64,000 nucleotides of DNA from Candidatus Palauibacter soopunensis (GCF_947581735.1 NZ_CANPVT010000008.1:62001-126000), one strand, 5' to 3'; shown: positions 42,232 to 51,965, counted from the first letter of the stretch. Notes: generated by a model from the sequence alone, not told the origin. A program made the numbers and translations.

Positions 42232-44294
42232 GCCGCGGCCGCCGGATCGGCGAGCAGCTCGGCCCCCGCCGCCCGCACCCGGCTCCGGCCCCACGGCCAG
42301 ATCGCGATCAGGGCGCCCACGCCCATGATCATCCCGCCGATCCAGAGCCAGACGATCCCCGGGTTCACAATCGCCCGCACCGTCGCGTGCGCCCCGCTCT
42401 CCGGGTCCACCGCCATCAGTGTGAGGTAGAGGTCGCTCGTGAGCGAACTCTTCACGGCAGGCGTCGCGATGTTCTGTCCCGTGGCGGTGTAGAAGTTGAT
42501 CCGCGGCCGCTCCTCGCCGATCCCGCGCCCGTTACGGTAGGCCGCGAACGTCGCCCCGATGACGAACCGGTGCGGTTCCTCCCGTCCCCACACTTCAATG
42601 AGTTCCACCTCGTAGTCCTCGATCGCGAGCCGCTCGCCTGGCCGGAGCGTCATCTCCCGCTCCGTCTTCCATGTCCACGCGACGGAGATCGCGAGCGCGA
42701 TGACGATCACGCCGACGTGCACGATGTAGCCTCCGTAGCGCTGTCCCGTGCGCGTGAACAGGTCCCGAAGCGCGCCGAGGAACGAGCGCTCCGCGATCCT
42801 CCGCCGCGCCGCGATCCCCTTGCGGAACTCGTCCGCGATCGTCGTCAGCACGAAGGCGGCGAAGGCGATCGTGAGGTTGGGGAGGAAGTCCCGCATGCCG
42901 AGCGCGAAAGTGAGGAGTCCGGCTGCGGCCCCGATGATGGCCGGCCACACGAACGACCGCTTCAACTGCTCCCGCCCCGCCCGCCGCCACGGCAGCGCCG
43001 GCCCGACCCCCATCAGGAAGATGAGCGCCAGTCCGATCGGACTGGCGACCTGGTCGAAATACGGCGGTCCCACGCTGATCCGGTCGCCTCGCAGCGCCTC
43101 CACGACGAGCGGCCACATCGTGCCCAGGAGGACCGTGAACGTGAAGCCGACGAAGAGGAGGTTGTTGAGGATGAAGGCGGACTCACGCGACGCGGGACTC
43201 TCCACCTGGCCCGGCGCGCGCAGCCGGTTGCTCCGCCAGCCGATGAGGGCCAGCGACGCGATCGCGACCACCGCGATGAAGGCGAGGAACACGGGCCCGA
43301 TGACGCCCTCGGTGAAGGCGTGCACGGAGTCGATGACGCCCGACCGCGTGAGGAACGTCCCGAACAGGGTGAGGAGGAAGGTCGAGATCATCAGCGTGAG
43401 GTTCCACGTCTTCAGCATCCCCCGCCGCTCCTGGACCATCGCGGAGTGCAGGAAGGCGGTGGCCGTGAGCCACGGGAGGAAGGACGCGTTCTCCACCGGA
43501 TCCCATGCCCAGGCGCCCCCCCAGCCCAGCACCTCGTACGACCACCAGCCGCCGCCGATGATCCCCATCGTGAGGAAGGCCCACGCCGCGACCATCCAGC
43601 GGCGGGCGTCCCGCAGCCAGCGCGCCTCGACGTTCCCCCGCAGGAGGGCCGCGATCGCGAAGGCGAAGGGCACCGTCATCCCCACGAACCCGAAGTAGAG
43701 CATGGGCGGGTGCAAGCCCATGAGCGGATGATTCTGGAGGAGGGGATTGGGTCCGGGGCCGTTGGCCGGCGCCGGGTCCACGATGCCGAACGGATTCGCC
43801 GCCCCCGCGAGGAGGCCGAAGAAGAAGAGCTGGACGACGGCGATGACGCCGATGACGAGGGGGGTCGTGCGGAGGCCGTGCGCGAGTCCGCCGCCGAGCG
43901 CGGTCAGCGGTTCGCCGGCGGCCCGCAGCGCCCCGAACTCGCGGCGCCGGGTGAAGGCGAAGAGCGCCCCGTAGCCGGCGAGGATCCAGCCCCAGAAGAG
44001 GATCGAGCCCTCGAGGCTGCTCCAGAGCGAGATCGCCGTGTAATAGGTCGGCGTCTCGCGGCTCCCCACGCGCGCCACGTACTCGACGCTGAAGTCGTGC
44101 GTGAGGAGGGCGATCTCCATCACGAGCATCCCGCCCGACATCGCGAAGAAGGCGAGGTAGGCGGCCCGCCGGGCCAGGGCCGTGGACACCTCCCCGCCGG
44201 AGCGTGACAGACCGGCCCAGCCGCCGGCCGCCGTGGCCACGATCGCGGCCAGTAACGCCGCGATGACGGAGGCGTAGCCGAGCGTGCTCAGCAT
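42228..44294 (-). CDS. ccmF: Heme lyase CcmF
   Basis: This 688-residue integral membrane protein has about 14-15 helices and the tryptophan-rich heme-binding WWD segment (WGGAWAWDPVENASFLP, about residues 255-270). The partner blocks LHPPMLYFGFVGM and TFLTRSGVIDSVHAF are present. It joins heme to apocytochrome c with CcmH. Its ATG follows the CcmE stop by one base, and its stop overlaps the ccmG start. The periplasmic C-terminal domain (about 530-650) is also present, so the gene looks complete. Confidence 0.96.
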   Translation of the reverse strand: MLSTLGYASVIAALLAAIVATAAGGWAGLSRSGGEVSTALARRAAYLAFFAMSGGMLVMEIALLTHDFSVEYVARVGSRETPTYYTAISLWSSLEGSILFWGWILAGYGALFAFTRRREFGALRAAGEPLTALGGGLAHGLRTTPLVIGVIAVVQLFFFGLLAGAANPFGIVDPAPANGPGPNPLLQNHPLMGLHPPMLYFGFVGMTVPFAFAIAALLRGNVEARWLRDARRWMVAAWAFLTMGIIGGGWWSYEVLGWGGAWAWDPVENASFLPWLTATAFLHSAMVQERRGMLKTWNLTLMISTFLLTLFGTFLTRSGVIDSVHAFTEGVIGPVFLAFIAVVAIASLALIGWRSNRLRAPGQVESPASRESAFILNNLLFVGFTFTVLLGTMWPLVVEALRGDRISVGPPYFDQVASPIGLALIFLMGVGPALPWRRAGREQLKRSFVWPAIIGAAAGLLTFALGMRDFLPNLTIAFAAFVLTTIADEFRKGIAARRRIAERSFLGALRDLFTRTGQRYGGYIVHVGVIVIALAISVAWTWKTEREMTLRPGERLAIEDYEVELIEVWGREEPHRFVIGATFAAYRNGRGIGEERPRINFYTATGQNIATPAVKSSLTSDLYLTLMAVDPESGAHATVRAIVNPGIVWLWIGGMIMGVGALIAIWPWGRSRVRAAGAELLADPAAAA

Positions 44295-44295
44295 T

Positions 44296-44754
44296 CTAGT
44301 TTTCGAGGAGGGACTTGTAGACCTGGCCCGCGTCGCCCGCGTGCTCCGGAGGGGCGTACTCGTTCGAGTGCTTCACCATCAGGTTCGTGGCGCGGAAGAC
44401 GCCATCGTTCCCGTAGGCCCCTTCGACAACGACGCCCATCCCCGGCTGGAACATCGACGGGGGCGCGCCCGTGCTTACGACGGGGATCTCGATGTTCTCC
44501 TCGCCGATGACGAAACGCAGTTCGGCGGACTCGGGATTCCAGTCCACGCTCCCCGGCTTGACCTGGCCGCCGAGCCGGATCGGCTGGTCCACGACCTCGA
44601 CTCCGCGGGCCTCGAGTTCGGCGGGCGTGAGGAAGAACACCATGTTCTCGTTCAACCCGCCCGCCGCGAGCACCGTGATCGCCACCGCGATCGCAGCGAG
44701 CCCCGCCAGCATCCAGAGTTTCCGTCTCAACGTCGCCTCGCCTTCAAAGACCAT
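44296..44754 (-). CDS. ccmE: Periplasmic heme chaperone CcmE
   Basis: This 152-residue protein has one N-terminal membrane anchor (about 12-31), then an OB-fold. The heme-ligating motif is H-x3-Y (HSNEY, His-129 and Tyr-133), as in classical CcmE rather than the Cys variant. The segment IRLGGQVKPGSVDW is typical. ATG 44754 is chosen; the Arg- and Cys-rich residues upstream are not family-like. It begins the ccmE-F-G-H cluster. The heme exporter genes ccmA-D are not in this window. Confidence 0.95.
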   Translation of the reverse strand: MVFEGEATLRRKLWMLAGLAAIAVAITVLAAGGLNENMVFFLTPAELEARGVEVVDQPIRLGGQVKPGSVDWNPESAELRFVIGEENIEIPVVSTGAPPSMFQPGMGVVVEGAYGNDGVFRATNLMVKHSNEYAPPEHAGDAGQVYKSLLEN

Positions 44755-44870
44755 CGTGCGGCACGCCCCGCAAGATGCACGCTCCGCCGCGCGCTTGCCA
44801 CAGGACCGCCGAGGCGCGAACCTCGCGGAGGTAGACCCGCGCTCGCCTCGAAGAAGGAGAAGCACTCCCC

Positions 44871-46145
44871 GTGATCCGCGTGACCCTCGCAGTGTGGTTC
44901 GTCTCGCTCGCCGCCTCCGGAGGGCTCGAGGGCCAGCAGGATGAGGCGGCCTGCCCCGAATACGGCGCGCGGCTCGGGACGCCGATGGAGACGGTGCGAT
45001 ACCTGGCGGACGACGCGCTCGGTGGCCGGTTCTCGGGGAGCGCGGGGGAGCGGTGCGCGGGCGACTACATCGCGGCGATGTTCGCCTCGCTCGACCTCGA
45101 GCCGGGCGGGGAGGACGGATTCTTCCAGGAACTTCCGCTCGCGAGCGCAGCGCAACCGCACGCGCCGCCGGGCCGGGGACGCAACGTCGTCGCGATCCTC
45201 CGGGGGAGCGATCCCGAGTTGCGGCAGAGCGCCGTCGTGATCGGGGCGCACTACGACCACCTCGGGCTGGGCGAGTTCGGGAGTACCGGGGAGGTGGGCG
45301 AGATCCACAACGGGGCGGACGACAACGCCTCGGGCGTGGCAGCCGTCCTCGCGGCGGCGCGCGCGCTGCGCGGCGGGCTCCGTCCGGCGCGGTCGATCGT
45401 GTTCATCGCCTTCACGGGAGAGGAGCTGGGGCTGATCGGCTCCGCATGGTACGCGAACCATCCGGCGATTCCGCTGGAGGAGACCGTGGCCATGATCAAC
45501 CTCGACATGGTGGGGCGGCTCGAGGACGACGAGTTGATCGTGTACGGGACGGGAACGGCGCCCGAGTGGGAGGAGATCATCCCCGCGGCGAACGCGGATC
45601 TCGGGATTCCGCTCGCGTGGGAGGAGGCCGGGTTCGGACCCAGCGACCACACCTCGTTCTATGCGAACGACATCCCCGTCCTCCACTTCTTCACGAACGT
45701 CCACTCCGATTATCACCGGCACACCGATGACGCGGAGAAGGTCGATGCTTCGGGCCTGGAACGTGTGGCCCGCCTCACGGAGAACGTCGCGCGGGTGCTG
45801 GCGGAACGGCGCGACCGGCTGGCCGTCATCCCCGGCGTGGGCGAGCGTGAGCGGCGCGCCGGAGGCTACGGGGCCTGGCTCGGGACCGTGCCCGACTTCA
45901 CGCCGGTGGACTTCGGCGTGCTCCTCGCCGGGGTCACGGAGGGGTCGCCGGCGGCGGGCGGCGGCCTCGCCAGAGGAGATGTCCTCATCGGTCTCGGCGA
46001 TTACGAGGTCGGGGATCTGCAGGCGTTCACCGACGCCCTCGCGGCGTACCGGCCGGGCGACGAGGTCGTCCTCCGCTATCTGCGTGATGGCGACGAGCAC
46101 GCGACGACCGTGCGGCTCGGCGACCGGGCCGACCGACCCCAATGA
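44871..46145 (+). CDS. Secreted M28 aminopeptidase with PDZ domain
   Basis: This 424-residue exported enzyme has a signal peptide (about 1-20) and an M28 peptidase fold. Zinc ligands and catalytic residues are seen in GAHYDHLG, GADDNASGVA, TGEELGLIGS, NLDMVGR and DYHRHTDD (terminal His). A PDZ domain (about 345-420; GSPAAGGGLARGDVLIGLG) could bind substrate C-termini or steer processing. It probably removes N-terminal residues from peptides in the periplasm. The GTG at 44871 has AAGGAG upstream. Its stop overlaps the next start (ATGA). Confidence 0.9.
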   Translation: MIRVTLAVWFVSLAASGGLEGQQDEAACPEYGARLGTPMETVRYLADDALGGRFSGSAGERCAGDYIAAMFASLDLEPGGEDGFFQELPLASAAQPHAPPGRGRNVVAILRGSDPELRQSAVVIGAHYDHLGLGEFGSTGEVGEIHNGADDNASGVAAVLAAARALRGGLRPARSIVFIAFTGEELGLIGSAWYANHPAIPLEETVAMINLDMVGRLEDDELIVYGTGTAPEWEEIIPAANADLGIPLAWEEAGFGPSDHTSFYANDIPVLHFFTNVHSDYHRHTDDAEKVDASGLERVARLTENVARVLAERRDRLAVIPGVGERERRAGGYGAWLGTVPDFTPVDFGVLLAGVTEGSPAAGGGLARGDVLIGLGDYEVGDLQAFTDALAAYRPGDEVVLRYLRDGDEHATTVRLGDRADRPQ

Positions 46146-46966
46146 ACGGCGCCGCGGCGTGCCCGCGCTGCGGGAGCCCCGCGTCGGGCAACTTCTGCGC
46201 GCAATGCGGAGCCCCGCTCGTGCAGCGCGCGGGATGTCCGGCCTGCCAGGCGCCGCTGCGGCAAGACGCCCTCTACTGCGCCGCGTGCGGTACGCCCGTG
46301 GGCGCTCCCCCGCGGAAACCGCGCTCGGCCCGGCTCCCGTGGGTCCTCTCGGGCCTCGGGCTCGTGGTCTTCTCGGTGATGATCGCGGTGCTCGTCCAGC
46401 GGGGAAGCGTGACGCGGATCGGAGACATGACGATGACGGGCGGCCTCCCCGGCGAGGCGGCGGGTGGCCCGGCGGCGGAGGGCCCTGCCGGGGGCGCCGG
46501 CATGCCGAGCATGGAGGAACTCGCCGCCATGGGCCCGCGCGGTGTCGCGGACCGGCTCTTCGAGCGCGTGATGCGGGAACATGAAGGCGGCGACTTCGAG
46601 CGCGCCGCCTTCTTCATCGACATGGCGCTGCAAGCGTACGACGCGGTCCCTCGGGAAGAGATCGATGCGGACGCGCGATTCCACGTCGGCCTCCTCCGTC
46701 TCCTCATGGGCGAGTCCGGCCTCGCCCGGGAGCAGGCGGATGAGATCCTGACCGCGCATCCGGAGCACCTGCTCGGGCTCCTGCTCGCCGCGCGCGCGGC
46801 CGACTTCGAGGGGGACGCGGACGCGGCGGAGGCGCTCAGATCCCGCATCCGGTCCCGAGTGGAGGAGGCCGGGGGGATTCCGGACCTCCCCGAGTACCAG
46901 GCCCACCGGACGCTGATCGAGGGAGTGATGCAAACGGATGGAGGAGAAGGAGGGGGCGGCGCGTGA
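46142..46966 (+). CDS. Double zinc-ribbon, single-pass membrane protein with TPR-like domain
   Basis: This is a 274-residue protein. The N-terminus contains two pairs of zinc-binding CxxC (ACPRCGSPASGNFCAQCG and GCPACQAPLRQDALYCAACG). A membrane helix covers about 62-82, followed by a Gly/Ala-rich linker and a helical TPR-like domain (about 115-260). Topology suggests zinc ribbons in the cytosol and the repeat domain outside. It has no known specific function. Overlaps on both sides (ATGA with the M28 gene, GTGA with the M20 gene) show strong co-expression with the two peptidases. Confidence 0.8.
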   Translation: MNGAAACPRCGSPASGNFCAQCGAPLVQRAGCPACQAPLRQDALYCAACGTPVGAPPRKPRSARLPWVLSGLGLVVFSVMIAVLVQRGSVTRIGDMTMTGGLPGEAAGGPAAEGPAGGAGMPSMEELAAMGPRGVADRLFERVMREHEGGDFERAAFFIDMALQAYDAVPREEIDADARFHVGLLRLLMGESGLAREQADEILTAHPEHLLGLLLAARAADFEGDADAAEALRSRIRSRVEEAGGIPDLPEYQAHRTLIEGVMQTDGGEGGGGA

Positions 46967-48144
46967 CCGGCTCCGGCGCGAACGGACACACGCCCGCGCA
47001 GGCCGTGAGCGGCCGAATGGCCGAACTGCGCGACGAGTTTGTCGATTTCATCTCCCAACTCGTGCTGGAGGAATCCCCTTCCACCGATCCGGAGGCCCAG
47101 CGCGGCATCGGCGCGATCCTCACGGAAACCTTGAACGACCTCGGTCTGGACGTAGAGCACATCCCGGGACAGGCGAGCGGCGGCCACCTGCTGGCGCGGA
47201 GCCCCGGGGCGGCCGACGGGCGGGCCGCGGCGGGCGGGGCACAACTTCTCGTGGGGCACATGGACACGGTGTGGCCCATCGGGACCCTGCGGGACATGCC
47301 GGTGCGGGTGTCGGACGGGCGCCTCTGGGGTCCCGGCGCCTTCGACATGAAGACGGGACTCGCGATCGGCGTGTTCGCGCTGCGGACGCTCCGGGACCTC
47401 GGGCTGGACGCGGGCGTCGCACCCGTCTTCTTCATCAACTCGGACGAGGAGATCGGGAGCCCGGAATCCGAGCCGTTGATTCGCGACCTGGCGCGTCGCG
47501 CGTCCCGGGCCTTCGTCCTCGAACCCGCGCTGGGTCCCGGCGGCCGGCTCAAGACGCGGCGCAAGGGGATCGGCCAGTACAACGTCGAGGTCGCAGGACG
47601 GAGTTCGCACGCGGGACTCGCCCCGGAAGAGGGGGCGTCGGCGATCCTCGAACTCGCCCACGCGATCCGGCAGATCGACCGCCTGGCGGACCCCGGGGCC
47701 GGGACGACGATGAACGTGGGGCTCATCGAGGGCGGCTCCCGCCCCAACGTGGTCGCGGCGAGCGCCAGCTGCGAGGTGGATGTGCGCGTGTGGACGGCCG
47801 CGGAGGCCGACCGGATCCGCGAGGGGATGTTCGGCTTGGAGCCCACCGTGCCCGGGACGCGGATCAGGGTCACGCAGGTGGCGGCCCGGGGGCCGCTGGA
47901 GCGTACGCCGCGCAACGTCGCTTTATGGGAGCGGGCGCTCCGGGTGGCGGACGAGATCGGCCTCGAACTCGAGGAGGGATCGGCGGGCGGCGGCTCGGAC
48001 GGTAACTTGACGAGCCAGTACACGGCGACGCTCGACGGGCTGGGGGCGGTCGGCGACGGCGCCCACGCCCGGCACGAGTTCGTGTGGATCGACCGGGCCG
48101 TGGAGCGCGTCGCGTTGCTGGCGGGGCTGATCGCGGCGCCGTAG
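46963..48144 (+). CDS. M20-family metallopeptidase (carboxypeptidase G2/ArgE-like)
   Basis: This 393-residue cytosolic enzyme has the di-zinc residues in GHMDTVWP, WGPGAFDMKTG, NSDEEIGS (catalytic Glu pair) and VLEPALG. The terminal metal ligand is HEF in GDGAHARHEFVW. The dimerisation lid (about 195-310) includes HAGLAPEEGASAI. It removes terminal amino acids or acyl groups from small peptides; the substrate is unknown. The GTG start overlaps the previous stop. Together with the M28 gene it suggests amino-acid scavenging. Confidence 0.9.
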   Translation: MTGSGANGHTPAQAVSGRMAELRDEFVDFISQLVLEESPSTDPEAQRGIGAILTETLNDLGLDVEHIPGQASGGHLLARSPGAADGRAAAGGAQLLVGHMDTVWPIGTLRDMPVRVSDGRLWGPGAFDMKTGLAIGVFALRTLRDLGLDAGVAPVFFINSDEEIGSPESEPLIRDLARRASRAFVLEPALGPGGRLKTRRKGIGQYNVEVAGRSSHAGLAPEEGASAILELAHAIRQIDRLADPGAGTTMNVGLIEGGSRPNVVAASASCEVDVRVWTAAEADRIREGMFGLEPTVPGTRIRVTQVAARGPLERTPRNVALWERALRVADEIGLELEEGSAGGGSDGNLTSQYTATLDGLGAVGDGAHARHEFVWIDRAVERVALLAGLIAAP

Positions 48145-48189
48145 CGGCGGCCGGCCCGCCGGAGGGCTTCGAGAGGCGGCTTCGACGAG

Positions 48190-49632
48190 ATGTTCTTTCG
48201 ACAGGTTTTCGACGACACGCTCGCGCAGTACGCGTACCTCATCGGGTGCCAGCGTACCGGAGACGCGATCCTGTTCGATCCCCAGCGCGACATCGACCGC
48301 TACGTGGATCTGGCGGCGAGCGAGGGGCTGCGCATCGTCGCCGTGGCCGAGACGCACATTCACGCCGATTTCCTCTCCGGCGCGAGGGAGTTCGCCGAAC
48401 GCTTCGGGACTCGGCTCTACCTGTCGGATGAAGGCGGCCCCGACTGGCGCTACGAGTGGGCCCGCGACGGGGGCTACGACCATGTGCCGCTCCGCGACGG
48501 CGCCCGCTTCGAAACCGGCGACGTCGACTTCCGGGCGCTGCATACGCCGGGGCACACGCCCGAGCACATGTCGTTTCTGGTCACGGACCGCGGTGCCGGG
48601 GCCGACGAGCCCATGGGCCTGCTCTCCGGGGACTTCGTCTTCGTGGGAGACCTCGGCCGGCCCGACCTGCTCGAGACGGCGGCGCGGGTCACGGGAGCGA
48701 TGACGCCTGCCGCACGCCGGCTGTACGGCTCGGTGCGGAGCTTCCTCGACCTGCCCGACTACCTGCAGGTGTGGCCGGCCCACGGCGCCGGTTCCTCGTG
48801 CGGAAAGGCGCTCGGGGCGGTGCCGGAGACGACCGTGGGGTATGAAAGACGCTTCAGCCCGGCGATCGCGGCGGCGCTGAGAGGGGAGGACGCGTTCATC
48901 TCCCATATCCTCGAGGGTCAGCCCGAGCCGCCGATGTATTTCGCCCGCATGAAGCGTGACAACCGGGACGGCGCCCCCGTGCTGGGCGGCCTTCCGCGGC
49001 CGTCTCGGACCTCTCCGCGCGAGGCGGCGTCTCGCGCCCGGGCGGGTTCGCGCGCAGGCGAGGTCGTGATCGACACGCGGCCGGACCGGTCGGCCTTCAT
49101 GGCGCGGCACCTCCCGGGGTCGGTCTACGTCCCACTAACGAAGTCGTTCTGCACCGCGGCGGGCTCGGTCCTGACGGAGGGCGCGGCGGTCACGCTCCTC
49201 ATCGATGAGGCGGATCTCGAGTGGGCGGTGCGGCGCTTGGTGCGGATCGGGTTCGACGACGTGAGGGGCTTCGTGGAGCACGAAGCCGTCGAACGATACT
49301 TTCACGATGGCGGAGAGGCGGCCGCGATTCCCGAGATCGACCTCGAGGCGGCGAGCCGGCTCTCGGAAGATGGGCGGGGCGACGTCCTCGACGTGAGATA
49401 CGCGTCGGAGTACGCGGCGTCGCACCTGCCCGGGGCGGTCAACGCCTCCTACACTCGGCTGCCCGACTACGCGGACCGGCTGCCGTCGAACGGTTCGCTG
49501 CTCGTACATTGCCTGAGCGGCGCGCGGGCCGCGGTGGCCGCGAGCTATCTGGCCCGCGAGGGGCGCGACGTGCACTACATCAACGACCTGTTCACCGCGT
49601 ATGCGGGATCGCTGGAAACCGGAGGACCCTAA
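48190..49632 (+). CDS. Metallo-beta-lactamase fold plus rhodanese protein
   Basis: This 480-residue protein has an N-terminal MBL domain (about 1-255), a first rhodanese-like domain with no Cys (VVIDTRPDRSAFMARHLPGSV) and a second rhodanese with an active Cys (VHCLSGAR, Cys-441). Persulfide dioxygenases of the CstB/ETHE1 class share this plan. The metal motif reads HIHADF (His-56, His-58, Asp-60), with Phe-61 where many MBL enzymes carry His, a variant also seen in related proteins. It probably handles sulfane sulfur. It sits 45 bases after the M20 gene and two bases before the propeller gene. Confidence 0.85.
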   Translation: MFFRQVFDDTLAQYAYLIGCQRTGDAILFDPQRDIDRYVDLAASEGLRIVAVAETHIHADFLSGAREFAERFGTRLYLSDEGGPDWRYEWARDGGYDHVPLRDGARFETGDVDFRALHTPGHTPEHMSFLVTDRGAGADEPMGLLSGDFVFVGDLGRPDLLETAARVTGAMTPAARRLYGSVRSFLDLPDYLQVWPAHGAGSSCGKALGAVPETTVGYERRFSPAIAAALRGEDAFISHILEGQPEPPMYFARMKRDNRDGAPVLGGLPRPSRTSPREAASRARAGSRAGEVVIDTRPDRSAFMARHLPGSVYVPLTKSFCTAAGSVLTEGAAVTLLIDEADLEWAVRRLVRIGFDDVRGFVEHEAVERYFHDGGEAAAIPEIDLEAASRLSEDGRGDVLDVRYASEYAASHLPGAVNASYTRLPDYADRLPSNGSLLVHCLSGARAAVAASYLAREGRDVHYINDLFTAYAGSLETGGP

Positions 49633-49634
49633 GC

Positions 49635-51962
49635 ATGGTCACAGTCATGAAGATCCGATCGTTGGCCGCCACCCTGGCCGCCTTCACCGTCCTGGTCTCG
49701 ATCGTCGGTCCCGCGGCGCTCGCCGCACAGGGATTCGGCACTTCGGTGCTCGTGGCCGGGGGCGGAGTTCTGGTGGGGGAGCCCACCTCCGAGCGTGAGC
49801 CCGGAAGCGTCCGCGTCTTCCGAGACGGCCGCTGGACGGAGGTCCAGGCGCTGTACGCGCCGGACTCGGCGGCACGAGATGGCTTCGGGGCAGCGCTGGC
49901 GGCCGGCGGTCCGCACCTGTTCGTGGGCGCACCGGGGGCGGGCGCCGTGCACGTGTTCGAGCGCGAGGGTGCCGAATGGCGGCACGCCGCGGAGATCTCC
50001 TCGCCCGGCCTGGAGGCGTTCGGGCGTTCGCTGGCCGCCGGGGACACGCACCTCCTCGTCGCGGCCGCGGACGGCGCGGGCGGGCAGGACGTCGTCGTTG
50101 CCTACCGGCGCGTGAACGGAGGCTGGGAGGAGGAAGCACGCCTGGCAGCGGATGGCGCGCCGGCGGGGTTCGGGGCTTCGATCGCGCTCGGCGGCGACCT
50201 CGCGCTGGTCGGCGCGCCGCTCGTCGCTGAGGGTCGCGGCGAGGCGTACCTCTTCGGCTTCGAGGCGGACGCGGGCTGGCAGCGCGTCGCGCGGCTCGGC
50301 GGCGAGGGCGGAGACGCGGGGCGCGCGTTCGGGTCGGCGGTCGCGTTCGCGGGCGAGGAGGCGCTGGTCGGCGCGGCCGGTCAGGATGCCGGGCTCGGCG
50401 CCATCCACCGGTTCGCGAGGGACGCCGCCGGGGAGTGGCAGCTCGCGGAGACCGTGGCGCCCGACAACGCGGCCCCCACCGCGTTCGGCGCCGCGCTCGC
50501 CGTGCACGGCGCCACCGCGTGGGTCGGCGCGCCCCTGGCCGGCGGAAGGGGTCTCGTGTACCGGATGGAACGCTCCGAGGACGGCTGGACCGTTGAAGCC
50601 GGGTTCGACATGCCGGGCCGGGAACCGGTCCAGGTGGGACGCGTGGTGGCCGCGGGGAGCGGCCGGGTGGTCGCGGGTCTGCCCGCCGACGACTTCGGGG
50701 CCGGGTCCGCCGTGCTCATGGACATCCGGTCCAGCAGGTTGGTCCGTCTCGCGAGCGAGCAGGTCGGGCTCTCCTCGATCTCGGGCGGCCAGATCGACTG
50801 CGAAGAGGGGCTCGCGGAGGGCTTCGACTGCGACCGCGTGGACCTCCTGTCCTTCATTCCGCGGGAAGAACTCGGCGCCCCCCGCGGCGTCCGCCTCAAC
50901 GACGTGTGGGGCTGGACCGATCCGGCGACGCAACGGGAATACGCGCTCGTGGGCCGCATGGACGGCATCGCGTTCGTCGACGTCACGGATCCGTTCAACC
51001 CGCGGTATCTCGGCAACTTCGCCAAGACGCCCGGGAGCCGGTCGAACACGTGGCGCGACATGAAGGTGTTCGGGGATCACATGTTCGTCGTCGCCGACGG
51101 GGCGGGACAGCACGGGATGCAGGTCTTCGACCTCACCCAGTTGCGCGACGTCACGGAGCCCCGGGAATGGAAGCCCACGGCGCTGTACGAGGAGGTCGCC
51201 TCGGTCCACAACGTCGCGATCAACGAGGAGACGGGCTTCGCGTACCTGGTGGGCGCCTCCGGCGGAGGCGAGACGTGCGGCGGCGGTTCGCACATCGTCG
51301 ACATCAACGACCCGCTCAATCCCGTGTTCGTCGGCTGCTTCGCCCACCCGAACACCGGACGCCGCAACACCGGGAACTCGCACGACACGCAGTGCGTGAT
51401 CTACCACGGCCCCGACGAGGACTACGCGGGCCGGGAGATCTGCGTGAACGCGAACGAGACGGCGATTTCGATCGCCGACGTGACGGACAAGTCGAACCCC
51501 GTCGCCGTGGCGCGGGCCGAGTACGCGAACGTGGCCTACGCGCACCAGGGCTGGCTCACCGAAGACCACGCCTACTTCTACTCCAACGACGAACTCGATG
51601 AGGTGAGCGGGCAGGTGGACGCGACGCGGACCCTCGTGTGGGATCTGCAAGACCTCGACGATCCGCTCCTCGTCCGGGAGTACTACAGCCCGACGAAGGT
51701 CACGGACCACAACCTCTACGTGCGCGGCGACCGCCTCTACATGTCGAACAACCGCGCCGGGCTGCGCGTGCTCGACATCAGCGACCCCGAGAATCCGACC
51801 GAGGCGGGCAGCTTCGATACCACGCCCTGGGGCGAGGACGCGGCCGGCTTCGACGGCACGTGGAGCGTCTATCCGTACTTCGAGAGCGGGACGATCCTGC
51901 TCTCGAGCCGGCGCGAGGGGCTGTTTCTCGTGAAGGCGCGGGCAGAGCGGCTTGTCCCCTGA
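49635..51962 (+). CDS. Secreted beta-propeller, choice-of-anchor B type with FG-GAP-like repeats
   Basis: This 775-residue exported protein has a signal peptide (about 5-32; ending ALAAQG). The first half (40-400) has about seven repeats with the pattern FGAALAAGG or FGASIALGGDLALVGAP, like FG-GAP/integrin blades. The second half (about 400-770) has LVIVD-like blades (DGIAFVDVTDPFNP, VLDISDPENPTEAG, SHIVDINDPLNPVF), a hallmark of the choice-of-anchor B group. It is likely a cell-surface or periplasmic adhesion or scaffold protein. The ATG has GGAGG nine bases upstream, and a second ATG lies 12 bases later. The asparagine synthetase gene starts three bases after its stop. Confidence 0.82.
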   Translation: MVTVMKIRSLAATLAAFTVLVSIVGPAALAAQGFGTSVLVAGGGVLVGEPTSEREPGSVRVFRDGRWTEVQALYAPDSAARDGFGAALAAGGPHLFVGAPGAGAVHVFEREGAEWRHAAEISSPGLEAFGRSLAAGDTHLLVAAADGAGGQDVVVAYRRVNGGWEEEARLAADGAPAGFGASIALGGDLALVGAPLVAEGRGEAYLFGFEADAGWQRVARLGGEGGDAGRAFGSAVAFAGEEALVGAAGQDAGLGAIHRFARDAAGEWQLAETVAPDNAAPTAFGAALAVHGATAWVGAPLAGGRGLVYRMERSEDGWTVEAGFDMPGREPVQVGRVVAAGSGRVVAGLPADDFGAGSAVLMDIRSSRLVRLASEQVGLSSISGGQIDCEEGLAEGFDCDRVDLLSFIPREELGAPRGVRLNDVWGWTDPATQREYALVGRMDGIAFVDVTDPFNPRYLGNFAKTPGSRSNTWRDMKVFGDHMFVVADGAGQHGMQVFDLTQLRDVTEPREWKPTALYEEVASVHNVAINEETGFAYLVGASGGGETCGGGSHIVDINDPLNPVFVGCFAHPNTGRRNTGNSHDTQCVIYHGPDEDYAGREICVNANETAISIADVTDKSNPVAVARAEYANVAYAHQGWLTEDHAYFYSNDELDEVSGQVDATRTLVWDLQDLDDPLLVREYYSPTKVTDHNLYVRGDRLYMSNNRAGLRVLDISDPENPTEAGSFDTTPWGEDAAGFDGTWSVYPYFESGTILLSSRREGLFLVKARAERLVP

Positions 51963-51965
51963 CCC

